From Strongylocentrotus purpuratus (lineage: Eukaryota; Echinodermata; Echinoidea; Camarodonta; Strongylocentrotidae): a DNA stretch of 64,000 nt. Below the pieces are notes generated by a model, which did not search any database, was not told the origin of the DNA, and saw only the letters and a program-made list of their open reading frames with translations. Both the position numbers and the translations under genes were made by a program. Location of the stretch: contig NW_022145523.1 of assembly GCF_000002235.5 (NCBI RefSeq), positions 303,192 through 367,191 of the forward strand, written 5' to 3'. Shown piece after piece: positions 31,546 through 44,400 of the stretch (its first letter is position 1; each line of letters starts with the position of its first letter).

Positions 31546-31911
31546 CCCGATAACGACACAGTTTATACACTCGAGATAATTTTTGCAAGTACTACAGTCA
31601 AGTACCGGCATCAAAGCATAATCTATACAACGTCTCACGACGTGTCAGATCACTTTTCTCTAACTTCTAACGAATCCCCTCCCGCGCAAAGCGCGGAACC
31701 TTGCCGTTTCATTAAATTATTAAAGAAAGAAGACGATTCGTTGTACCGGTCTCTACTCTTAATCTTGTCTGAATTCAAGAAGGCCTCTTTTTTCCAGGAA
31801 GTGCCGGTGGACATTAATGCGCCAAATGTGGTTCTCAAATTGCAAAAGATCCCTACTCTTGGAAGGGGTAGGAGAAAGCAATTTTACGTCATATTATATT
31901 ATTCCAGGAAG

Positions 31912-33534
31912 CAGGGGCGTCGCCAAGGGGGGGGGGGGGGTGAGGGGTGCGACACCCCCCCCCCCACCTGTCAGGATATTGTCGGTAAAATTGCGCTGCC
32001 GTCGGAAAAAAGAGAAAAGGGGGAGGGAAAAAAAGAGAGGGAAAAAAAAGAGAGGGAAAAAAGAGAGGGAAAGGGGAAAGAAAAGAAGAAAAAAAAAGAA
32101 AAGAAAAGAAAGAAAGGAAAAGAAAGGAAAGAAAAGAGAAGAAAGAAAGAGAAAAAAGAAAAAGAGGGAGGAGAGGAAAGAAAGGAAAAGAAAGAAAAAA
32201 GAAGAAAAAAGAGTGAAAGGGAAACAAACGAAACGGGAGATGAAAGAGAGGAGAGAGAAGGGAGGTAAGAGTCTGAGAGAGGAGGAGTGGGAGTAAAAGA
32301 GAGAAGGGAGTTGTTGGGTGGAGTCGTCTCGTCGAGGGAGCAAGAAAGAAACGGGTAAATATGTTGCTGTGTTGGGTCAGCTGTGTCGGTATTCTTGATC
32401 GATCCTCGTGTACTATATCAATGCAGAAGTTTGAAGTCGGTGAGATGTATATTGTCGGTCGGCCGACAAGTTTTTTTCCCTACGAACTGTGTCTTCTTAT
32501 CCGCTGTGACGACTTCGAGAGTGACTACAACTACAATACTTGTTTTTTCTCGAAGTTTCGCTTTTCTATATAATATCAGCTAAAGAAATCAGAGGTTTAA
32601 AATTTTCGGGAAAACTAATTTCAAACAAGGTTTAAGAGTCAACAACGGTACGACGAACCGTCTTCCTTTCTATATATTGTGATGAAACGCCAAAAATTCC
32701 GTGCTTCGCGCGAGAGGGAAAACTGAGTTCAGACAAAATTAATAGGGCTTATTTAGAGTCGAAAACGGTACAACGAATCGTGTTCTTTCTCTAATGATAT
32801 GAGGAAACGTCAAAGCTTTCGCACTTTGCGCGAGAGGGGGGAAACTGAATACAGAAGAATAGGGCTTATTAAGAGTCGAAAACGGTACGACGAATCGTCT
32901 TCTTTCTCTAATAATTTTAATGAAACGTCAAAACTTCCGCGCTTCGCGCAGGAGGGGGAAGCTTCATTTAGATAAGGATTAAGAGTCGAGAACAGTACAC
33001 CGAATCGTCTGCTTTTTCTCATAATTTAATGAAACGTGAAAGAGGGGGGTGGGGGATGGGAGGGGGTGGGGGAACTTCATTCAGCCAAGGATTACTAGTC
33101 GAAAACGGTACAATTAATCGTCTTCTTTTCCTTATAATTAAAGGAAACGTCTAAGCTTCCGCGATTCGCGCAGGAGGCCCATCACCCACACCCCCTAATG
33201 AGCGCGCTTTTAAGTGATTCTCTTGCTCACTACCGCCCCTCCCTAAAATAAGATCCTAGCTCCGCGCCTGCATTAAAATATATAGCTATGATGCTGAATA
33301 AATTGAAGAAATAATACGTATATTTATGTCTTCGAGGAAAATGACCATTTCGCGCATATGCAAGTACTATAGATAGTCCATATGAATTTTTTTTTTAGCT
33401 TCGGCCCCGGGTTTATAGGGTTATTTGTAGATATTGAACATTTAATTTTGTCGGTAATTGGTGGCTAGTTTTGTCGGTAATCGGTGGCCTCTACACCCCC
33501 CCCCCCCACTAAAAAAGGTCTAGCGACGCCCCTG
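31912..33534. mobile_element. Inner hAT element, 1.6 kb, with CCAGGAAG duplication
   Basis: The left end CAGGGGCGTCGCCAAGG and reverse-complemented right end CAGGGGCGTCGCTAG match at 13 of the first 13 positions. CCAGGAAG flanks both sides exactly (31904-31911 and 33535-33542). Inside are an A/G-only stretch (32010-32290), four or five CTTCGCGC units and a decayed end AGCTCCGCGCCTG at 33254-33266. It is non-autonomous and nested in the outer element. Confidence 0.9.
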
Positions 33535-34024
33535 CCAGGAAGTGCCTGAAAATACGTCTACTTTGGTTTTAAAATTGCAAACGCTTCTTACTCTGGGAGG
33601 GGGCCAGAACCCCCTCCCAGACCCACCCCCTGCTTGGTCACTCCACTCCCTCGCCATTAAAGCCTCGTTCTGTCGCTTCATCGTTTTACATTTCAACCCT
33701 TGCCATTTTGTGCCCCCCCCCCCCGTAAGAAATTCCTGGATCCGCCACTGATGCCCATACCCCTTGAGCTTAGGGGCTCCGCCCCTTAACCCCCGCCGGG
33801 CTTTGCCACTAGACCCAATTTCGAGAAACGTTCAGCAGGGACTGCATGTTAGAGTGGGGGTGATTTGGATTTTTTTTGTCAGCCCCCCCAAACGTTTTTG
33901 CTCATTACGCCACTGGTGGTAAGTGACATTTATAAAAATTGTTGATGTAAAAGTGGAACTTTGGGGCACTAAAAAGTGGGGCACTGTGCCCCCACCCACC
34001 GGGAGTGCCGCCTATGTTGGATGA

Positions 34025-34110
34025 AATGAAGGGCCCCTGATTATTTACTTAAAAGCATACATATGCTTTTTAAAAATAATAATAGCAGGGAATAAGCAGG
34101 CAGGTAAAAT
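34025..34110 (+). mobile_element. SINE tail relic
   Basis: CCCCTGATTATTTACTTAAAAGC and the following ATGCTTTT resemble the GGTCCCCTGGTTGCTTACTTAC tail region of the 11758 SINE family. The head is missing. Confidence 0.4.
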
Positions 34111-34919
34111 AAACCGTCAAACCCAAACCAAACCAAACCAAAAGCCTGCACGCGTTGGCCTGTACTAAAGAAGAAAGTAGGTAATTGCCCCTTTGGCGTT
34201 CCATAGTGAGATCTTCATTTAACATCTCCGTAGTTACGACACGCCGGGGAGCTGGGGAGTAGAACTTTAGAACGAGAGTTTGTCTCAAAACTGGACCGAA
34301 ACAGTCTATCTATTCTAGGACTACATAGAGTCTCGCCAGTTAATTTGTAAGTCAGATCATTTGCTTGACTAATAATAGTAACAGACCTAACTAACCGTTT
34401 TTGTAAGTTAAACTAGGGTACGGTACGTGTCTGATCGCGCACTCGATTTTGTGTGATAAAATCCTTCCCATAGAGATTGCACGCATCCCTGTACATTGCG
34501 CGCGCGCGACCATGCAAAATTGGTCAATGTTTTTATTATCAAATCGAGATTCAAACCTTTATTACTCGTGATCCTGAAGGTGATACTCAATAAATGAGGT
34601 GTCATATGAAAGAGCAGGTTTTTCTTCATATTCCAAAAGGGGTGCACGTCATCTCATAATTCTAAAATATCTTGGTCAAAACAGCGATTCTAAATGTTGT
34701 GTCCAGATTCGTAGCCCGAGATTTGCCACTTTGGAGAAACGACGCCCCGAGGCTTAGCTTAAGTTGGGTCAGGTGTGAGGAATATATCCATGCGCTTATT
34801 TTTTCTGATCATTTTTTCGTTAGCCCCAAGGTATCACAAGCCATTCCAGTTCTTCTTCTTCTTCAAGATAATCTGCCTCCTTCAATACTGAAGATTATTG
34901 CAGATGCCGTATATACTCG

Positions 34920-35170
34920 GCCTGGTGGGGGTGTGCAAGTGGACATTACACCGGGGTTTCCCCCTACTCTTATACGAATAGTGCAATGGGTTCTTGATGT
35001 GCAAGGGTGGTGACTCTCCTGTACACAGGGCCTCCATTTAACGTCCTATCCGAGGGACAGAGTGTTTTCCACTTGACATAACCTGCGTCTATGAACAAGG
35101 GAAGGGGCACGTTAACACACAACGCAGACTTCAGTCATCCGCCTGGGTGGGAGTCGAACCCATGGTGACA
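34920..35170 (-). mobile_element. tRNA-derived SINE, minus strand
   Basis: The reverse complement has a B box GGGTTCGACTCCCACC. Later it has GTCCCTCGGATAGGACGTTA and AATGGAGGCCC, the body pattern of the 11758 family. Confidence 0.5.
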
Positions 35171-35431
35171 TGAATATGTATTTTACGCTCGACGCAAAAC
35201 AATCTTTGTGCGTGTTACCCATGTTGCAAGCCTTCGTACACATAGCCCTGCGTGTGTACATTTGGATGGCGCGTGTGTATGCATCCGAACCGCGTGTGTG
35301 TTTGTGAATTAGCAAACGGAACGGCACACGGAATACAACGGGCGTGTACGCTTGCATATCGGGCAATGCAGAGCTCTGTTCCAGAACTAAACCTTTTCTT
35401 TAAATGATTTATGCCCATCTAGATCTTGACG

Positions 35432-38400
35432 ATGGCGATTAGGAGTGTACCCTGGCAGAGGTCTGTTTCTGATGCGGTGTCTTGGCACCAGGACCAGGCT
35501 CTGTCAGCGACTATTTACATCCTCAGAGAAACGGGTCCAACAGGATTCCTGCTTAAGGAGGAAGGAGAGTCCAAGAAGGTCAAGGTATACTAGGAGAGAT
35601 TGATTTCACTGATCAAACATAAGCAGAAGTAATATTCTATCTGAAGCCATCCATCCTTTTATAATGATAAATCTTAAAAACAAGATTAGACCTGGAATTT
35701 TTGCCTTACAGTTTGTTGATATATTACAGGGCAATCCAACTTGAACCTTTTTAATGAGCTCTATTGTTTGAAAGCAGAAATATAAGATGAATAGAGTGGC
35801 AAAAGTTTGAAATAAATAGGACCAAACTACATATAAATGTAGATGTATGACAAGGCTTATTTTAAACATATGCTAAATTCATTAATCATTCTTCACTAGC
35901 CGTTTTCTCTGCATTTTTTGCTTTTGCTTTAACTTTAAATCTCCCTCTATGATGATTATCTTCTTGTAGGTGCTTCTTGGAGATCCTCATAAGTGTACCT
36001 GTTCTGTGTTCAAGAAGGAGAAGGAGCCGTGCAAGCATATTTGTTGGTGAGTTCTTACAATGGATTTAAAAGTACATAATGTGGAATAACTATTCCACAA
36101 GTTCAAATGCAAATGTAGTATACCAGTATGCTTTTTAGCAGGTTCTCAAAGTACAATGTATTTGATGTAGTTATACTCAGTTCCATTGATTAGGAGTGTT
36201 TGGCCGACCCGGTTCAAGTTGGGCATAACGTAGCAATACTACTTTGTTGGGTAACACCAAAAAGAAGAATTATATACCTATTGTGACCAACTGAAACCAA
36301 ATTGGCCAGACTCTGTATATACAATGGTTCTGGCTTTACACAATGATCTTGTAGAAAGAGAAAATGTCAAACTTCCATGGAATATTAATTTCTTTCAGAT
36401 AACAGAATTGAAAGTCACTATGATCTATTAAACTTTAAAGAAGATTTCAATTACATTTCATCTAAATATGAAAGAAAGGGTCAATTAATTAATTTGGTAA
36501 CTTGTAAACAAAGGTATTATGGCGGCCGCCCCCGCCTCCGTCTTTAACCTCGACCTCTACGTCGGGATTATTCTCATTCCCAGCTGGGGAAACTGATTCT
36601 TTATATCTGTCAGGATATTCGTCAGCCGACATCTTATTTATAATATCCGAGCGGTTAAAGTAATTAGATCTTATCTTTTATTTGAAGAAAAGACGGGGGA
36701 AGCTTCAATACTTATTTACGTTTGTTTCGTCGAAATATACGACTATGACGGAGTACAAGTCAAGAAGAAAGACAAAGTGTTTATAGACTCATAATTTCAG
36801 TTTCAAGACAAAAGAAAATGGTCAACTTTTATTAATACATGTACTTCAAATATTTACAACATCTTATATCACCACTGTCACAAATACCTTGTGCTCATAG
36901 TTATACTTAATGAATTTATACGATTGTCGTTCTTATATTCGAATACATGTAATAAAGTGAAGGGCAATGACTCATTGGGATTTATGGGACTTGGGACTTT
37001 TCCATCTTAGTTTAATTCCATAGCATCATATGGGGCATCTTAATAATAGTGGTTCATTAATTCCAGCATCTTAATTCCATCATCTTAATAGTGGTATATT
37101 AATTCCAGCATCTTAATTCCAGCGTCGATTTCGTTCTGTACCTTCATATTCCAGTTGTTAATAACGTGTAGTTCCTTAGATATATGGGATGATTTCTAGG
37201 GAGGGAGAGAGAGCTTATGTGTGGTTCCGACGAGCGCCCAATTCCAAGACCTTTGGGGGGGGATTTCCAAGGAGAGACTAAATAGCTGTTATTCCGACGA
37301 GCGCCCAATGCCAACTCCTTTGGGGGGGGGGGGGGGGTTTCCAGGGAGAGAATAATAGCTGTTATACCGACGAGCGCCCAATGCCAACTCCCAGCGTTTA
37401 AGAAATGTTACGGGTTATAAAGGCATAATGCGGACGTGGGGGAAAACGATGCGCTAAGCGATCTTGGAAAGCACATGCGCAGCGACAATGGACTTAGCAT
37501 GAAGACTGTGCTAGCTCAGAGCAAAATATCTAAGTAAATCTCTTATTTTACCATTAATTAAATACAACACTCTGAATGACATATCATTTGCAGTAAATAT
37601 TAACAAGTTACATTGTCTAAACAAGTTTCCATCCAAATTCATGTGATATACTTATAAACAATTAAAACTTAACATCTTGGCATCTCAATAAAAGATCCGA
37701 ATGTCAAGCGCTCGTATGCAAATTATTAACGTAAACATTGTGTGTCTGTGTATGACGCGCTTGAAACAACAATCGATGACTCATTTAAGTTAGGCCTCTT
37801 TGTTACGTCACGACAGAGCGGATCGTTACAGTATCATATATAATTCTATTTGTTATCCTGTGTGTTCACTTTAAATGATTCTCAAGTTAAATCAATAAGT
37901 GAAAAATATTTTATAATGTGCTTTAAATTAATTCCTTTTTTCTTATTCTTCCGTTAAAGGGTACTACTGAAGAAATTTCGTCTGGATAGGAATAATGAAC
38001 GTAAGTCCCAAAGTATAGCTATCATTGTAGCCATCACAAATGAGTAAAAACTGTTACTGAACATTGAACAATTTCATTTAAAGTTTTTGCAAAGATCTAT
38101 GAAAAGCACAAACCTTAAAGAAGTGCTAGAGTAGACATTCTGCGTCATATGATAGAGAGGTAAAACACATATTCCATAACAACAGAAGCATACTATGGAT
38201 GTCTTAGTCAAATGTTGCACCAAAAGTTAGTAGATGCCAGCTTTTGTGTTAAGATTGTCTATGGATTCTAAAATGTAGTGTGTTATAACCACAGTTCAAA
38301 CTTGAATATCTAAACTTTTCTGCCAAGTTTAGTTTAGGGCTAGAGGAAAAGGATATAGTATTACCAAATAAATATTCAATTTATTATCATTTCAACTAGA

Positions 38401-41400
38401 TGAGAGCTTGAGATAAATGAATCTATAGATGTACATAAATCAGGTTTTATTGAGAACATTCAATTCATGATCTCTTCGACGACAGCAAGGCCAAATGGAA
38501 CAAGAGATGAATTATTTTATGCATAACAATATATTTCATATAAGACTAGAAAGATTAGATTTAAGATAATGAATTTCTTCCTTGTGATTACATTTAATCC
38601 AGTATCATATCAACGAGGCTTTGTGGAGCGTGAGATCAATGATGTTCTGAGAGGCCTTGCAAAGAAAGAGGATCCACGGAGACGAGCAGTAGCAGCTCGA
38701 ATCGCAAGGAATGCTGCTAAGGGTGATACAACTTACCATCATACAGATGGTAAAGAAGCACTACAGCAGAGAGAGATCACCGAAGAGGATGTTTGCCCTA
38801 TTTGCCAAGATGAACTTCTCGGAAACAGAGAGCCGGTGACCTATTGCAGGTTTGTGTTGTAGAGCTGTATTTCTTAGTAATTTTCTAAACTGGTTAACAT
38901 AAATACTTGGCAGTTCATCTTCAAAGAATTATCCTTTTGAATGATAGTTTGCAAGAGTCTTTAGTCAATTGAAAGAGGCAGACTTAATCAGAAGAAGAAG
39001 AAGAAGATAATGCAGTCAAACCTGTCTTAGTGGCAAAATCTCTATAAAAGTCACCTGTGTATAGTGGCCATGTGTTTTTTCTCCCTTGAGAAAGAAATGC
39101 ATGTTGCAGAACCTGTCTAGAGAGGCCACCTGCCTACACTCAGGCCTGATAATTACCAACCAATTTTATTTTTCCCCGATTTTTTTTTCTTTTTCTTCCT
39201 GATTTTAACCCTTATTTTCCCCATTTTCCCCTCATTTCCCCCTATTTTATCCCAATTTTCTTATTCAAAGGGGGGAGGGGGGAATGTTTTTTAGATGCCA
39301 TCCCCCCCCCCCCCAAAAAAAAATATATATATAAGAAACCTTAAAAAAACAAAACAAACAAGTTTGACTGTTCATTGTAATCTCCACAAATGAGTCCAAA
39401 TGGAATTTGTCTTTTTTATTTTACGGTTACATGCACATGTACAATTTAATTCAGTATATTTACAACTGTGATATTTTCCTGCTATGTTCATCACGACACA
39501 GGTTTGGTTGTGCTAAGAGCATTCATATCAAATGCATGAAGGTATGGGCCGACCATCAGAAGTCCACTGGGGAGACTGTCTTGAAGTGCCCCCTCTGCAG
39601 GGAGGATTTCGGTCAGATAGACACCCTGGAGGCTGAGTATCGTAATGCGGCTTTACAGAAGACGAGAGCAGAGCATGCAGATATTCACATGGGCAAGTCG
39701 TGTGATGCTTGTAACCAGTCACCCATCTCCGGCAAGTGCTACAAGTAAGTCTATGTATTCCAATCCAATCTAGGAATTTATAGAGTGCCAATATCAAGTG
39801 ACCTAATCAAAGGCGCTGATGAGACTGAAAAACTACAAAAAATGTCTTTTTATGATGCTAATTTGGAAAGACAAAAGAGAAGTGACTAATTGTAAGTAAT
39901 GTAAAATAGGTATGTCTTTAGTTGAGTTCTGAAAGTGGATAACTGGTGACAAGAGCGAAGGATTTGGGGAAGACCATTCCACAATCTTGATCCCCTAGAA
40001 GATCCCGTATGTATTCTGATAGGAATTAGAGTGTTGGCCCCTTTGGTATATAGAATTAGGTAGTCAAACTAGAGATCTGATTTGTAATACTTGAAAATTA
40101 GAGAACTGGGCACCATCTTATGAAATTATCATTTGACACCAAATTTGTTATCAAGAAAATTACTTAAGATTGCACTAAGTAAGTTTGAATAGAATTGTAT
40201 GAAAAACTTTGGGGTTGTTCAATATATTCTACTAACATATTAAAAAATTTACCAGTATGCATAATGTTGAAAGCTGGCCAGAGGCTTGCCCAGCATAGCA
40301 ACAAGTAATGTGTGCAGACTAGCTTCCAATTATTGTTGTTCATTCAATTATAACAGGTTAATGGAAGAACTCGTCACTAGAGTATATAGGTCCTCAGGAA
40401 AGAAACATCAATAAATTTGATATGTTAGTAAACTGTTGGAAGTCTAGAAAACACCAATCTGTGAACATCTTTAAATCTAAACTGAAAGCACATCTTTTCA
40501 ATTAACTGTAAATCTAAGCATATCAGGAGCTCTTGTAGCGCAGTAGAATATATACTTAATGTTGGAAAGTTTCTGCGCTCTATAAATGTATTATTATTAT
40601 TATTTAACTATTTTTGTATATATTTTTTCAGATGCACAGGATGTACGGACCTCTTCTTGTGTCAGAACTGCTTCGTATCTAACATCCATTCACAGCACTC
40701 GTTCCAGTTTAGACAGGTAAGTCGGCCATTATAAACTGATCGAGATAGCTAGGAGTTTCTCATGGATGTATGCTCAGCCTCCATCCCTGTTTTGAATGTT
40801 GATTCATGAACCAGTGTAATTAAAAGATTGTTGCCAATTAAAGGAAGAGAAAGTACTTTATTATAGACTTCTAGAATACTGTGAACTGCTATGGGTTGAC
40901 CAGGAGGACGTTGGTCATTGTTCTTCACAAAGAGGGAGAGGACCCGGCCCTTGTTGTATAAATTAGAAATTAGAATGATTCAGAATGAGTAAAGGAGAGC
41001 TGAGGTGTTTGTTTCCAGTTCATGGTGACTGTGTCATGGACCAGTGATGGCCTGGTGGTAGAGTTGCTACCCCCCCCCCCCTCCAAGTAGTAGACAGCAA
41101 GTTCAAATCCTGCTGGTTCCAAGATTCTTTTTCTGACCCTTTTTCAATAACAAAATTAGCATACAATCTTCATACTGGGTGCAAGCTAAACATTTCTTTA
41201 TAACAATTGAAACTTCTCCCAGGAAGCCTAACATTCAAATGTATGTTCTCGCTTTACTCATCTCTAGAAAAGCAACCAGAGATGGCGCCCTGCACAGAGA
41301 GGATCGGGAGGCGCCCTGCCGTCAGCCGTCATGTCAGATTTAGAGAACAGAGACATCACAGATGAGGATTATGATACTCTGCTACAGCTTGACAAGTTAG

Positions 41401-44400
41401 TTTGTTACTCTCTCACCGTCTCTTTTTTCTCCCTTGCTAACTATACAGTTAAACCTGTCTATTAAGGCCACCCAAGGGAAATAGAAAAAGTGGCAACTGT
41501 AGAAAGATGGCCTTTTTAAACAGGTTCTACAATACAGATTCCTCAATCGATTAGCAGATAGATAAGCCATGCAATTAATTCATAATTTTTTTCCATTGGG
41601 TTGGGGAAGCACCTCATATAACAATATTTGTTTGTTTGTTTGATTTTATTTATGCGTTTTTCAACATGAGAAAACATAATATATAAAATAGGTACATATA
41701 TAATATTTTAAAAATTAAAAAATAACTCAAATATAATCATATCATAATATAAATCAATTGCCAATCATTTCAAAATTGAAAAATGTAGGAGACGGCCATC
41801 CTAAAGGCTGTGTAGCTTGGCAAATACTGGTTAAAGCCATCTACGTCTTCTTTACTGCACGTAAACGAATGGACTTGATAAATGGTAGTCAGCGACCAAA
41901 GTTCTCCTCACGCTTTGGCTTCACGCACGTGATTGCTGCTGTCGAGTCGTTCGTAGTTGTAATATACCCGATTAGACCCGAGTCAGGCCACACAAAAGAT
42001 GTATAGTCTCGTCAGTTTACACCCCCTTTAAGCTAGCTAGCTTGAACATGATGATACCCTCATATTAATGTGTAATTGCGTCTATCTATTTTGTTTTGCA
42101 GTGCAGCCTCCAACCAGATGAGCAATGTCCCTGAGCATGTGGTGAAGTCCTTCCATGTAGAGACAGTGCGAGACGGTAGCAACCTCTTATCACTGGGCAC
42201 ACAGTGTAGGGTGTGCTTGAGAGCCTATGCCATGGGACAACTGGTTAAAAAGCTTCCATGCAGGCACAAGGTACAAACAAACTACGATAGAATAAAGAAG
42301 ATATCAATCTCAGTATTTTTATCTCCTACTAAAAACCTGATTGAATCAAGTTAAGTGAACAAATTGCTGTTATCAATCGAGTGTGTTCATCAAACAGGAT
42401 GGATATATTTTGTAAATTTCACATGATTCATAAAAACATTAGTTCAAGCAAGAGTGATCATAATTTACAATTAAAGGGATCCGGTAACTTTGTCTTAGAT
42501 CCTTTTAAGAAATCCTTCATTTAGCTCATGCTGCAATGATAATTATAAACCTTAGGGCAGTCATGCAGGAACCCCATGACTTGAACAAGCCGATCGCCTG
42601 CCTGATTATCAAGATAATTATGATTGAACATCGAAATCAAATTTTGCGTTTGCCGAACAGTTTTCATAACACTACAGTCTATTGGGGAAAACGAGTACCG
42701 GTATGGTAAAACCGGTTACTCCGAGGTGTTTTACTTTTTTGAGGCACTTCTTGATCATTTTGAAGCACAATATTACACCATATCATAGACACTGATAATA
42801 CGTAGGGCCGTGCATCTCAGATTTAACATTGTTAAACGATCCCTTTTTCAAGCACTAGAAGTAAGGTTTTCCACAGACATTATGGCCACCCGAAATTTCT
42901 GACTATCAATGCTATTAATTTCCCATCAAATCATATGAAATACATCTTTATTTTAGCTGTGTATTTTAGTACCGGTATTCAAAAGGGGAAAGATGCTTAC
43001 ATTTTATGCAGAATTTATCTTAAAATTTGTTCATCATTTCAGTGAGTTTGAAGATGTAAGTAACATCACTCAAATCGTTTCAGATTGGTTCTTAGATGAA
43101 GGAATGAAGATGAAAATATCAATTTTTATATCTCTTTGATCAAAGCTAATTTGCATATTTAATAAAAAATAATTATCACTATTAAAATGTGTCCACCTTT
43201 TTTAATATTCTTGAATACATTGGGTGCAATACTTTATAATTTTAATCTTACCAATTTACACCCATGCAGATGGAGATAAAATGAATCTTTAATTTCTTTA
43301 GCGTTGAAGCTATTTTGCACATTATTCAAAGAAAAACTATGGCATATTTATGTAAATTCAGGGAGGTATATATATATATATATATATATATGTATTCATG
43401 TTTATGTTTTAAATTTATGTATTCATTTCTTTTTCATTATATTTGTAATTTCTTTCTTTTTTATTTGGGGGAGGGGGGGGGGCAGACAATGAGATATAAG
43501 AGCCTGTGATCTCCCTTTCCTCTCATATTTTGTCTGTTTTATCTTAATCACAGTTCCATGCAGAATGCATAGACCAGTGGTTGCTTCATGAGCACCCAAC
43601 ATGCCCTATAGATGGTACTGTGGTCTGGAACCCCATCACAGCACAAACCAGGCAGAGCAAGAAAACCAAGAAAGCCAACCAGGGAAACGAGGATGGGACA
43701 CAAGGAGAGGTTCCCAGCCTAGGCCTACAGATAGGTCCTGGTGCAGGAGTGGTCAGACTCCAAGGGAGAGATGCAGCTGGAAGACAGAAAGGCAGGCCTG
43801 GGCATGGTCAGGACAGGAATCCTACAGACATTGGACTGACAGCAGACTTTCAGCTAACAGGCTCCTCCTTTATATCAAAGCCCATCCTACCAAACAGGTA
43901 CACACAATTAACTCAACCTTTTTATATATATATATATATATATATACAGTAGGCTTACGGTTGCACCATGTGAGAGAGAGGGGGAGGATTGATTGACGGA
44001 TAGACGGCGGATAGTCAACCTGTTCGAAACGTCGGGCCACTTCCCATCCTCTCCAACCGGCACTATATAGTTCTCCGTAGAACTATAAGCTCAAGAAAGA
44101 TTACCATTGGTCTTTTTGCAAGATTACCTACAGTCCTTTTCAGGACTTCCCGATCGGTCTCCCCCTCTCTCTCATGGGGTGCAACCGTATAAGCCTACTG
44201 TATATCTACATCACCATGCAAGCCAATTATAAGCAGCATGTAAATATATATATATATATATATATTTTTAAAACAAAGTATCAGTGAAAAACGTTTTGGG
44301 AGACACTCTATATTATGAATACATGAATATGTCATATGTAAGCAGTCAGAGCATAATGTTTTTAGTTATAAGCACAACAAGACCCTTATTATACTATGGA

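Larger units (their letters stand above)
30218..33915. mobile_element. Outer hAT element, 3.7 kb, with GTGGTAAG duplication
   Basis: The left end CACTGGCGTACTGG and reverse-complemented right end CAGTGGCGTAATGAG form the inverted ends. GTGGTAAG is duplicated exactly (30210-30217 and 33916-33923), the 8 bp expected for hAT. It contains no transposase frame. It carries a CTTCGCGC tandem array (30590-31380), a partial related 3' end (31398-31545) and a complete younger hAT element (31912-33534). Confidence 0.88.

Noticed and set aside
31642-32343. Lys/Glu-rich or Phe/Leu-rich proteins on either strand
   Set aside because: They come from the A/G-only tract and hAT interior; no splice signals or family motifs.
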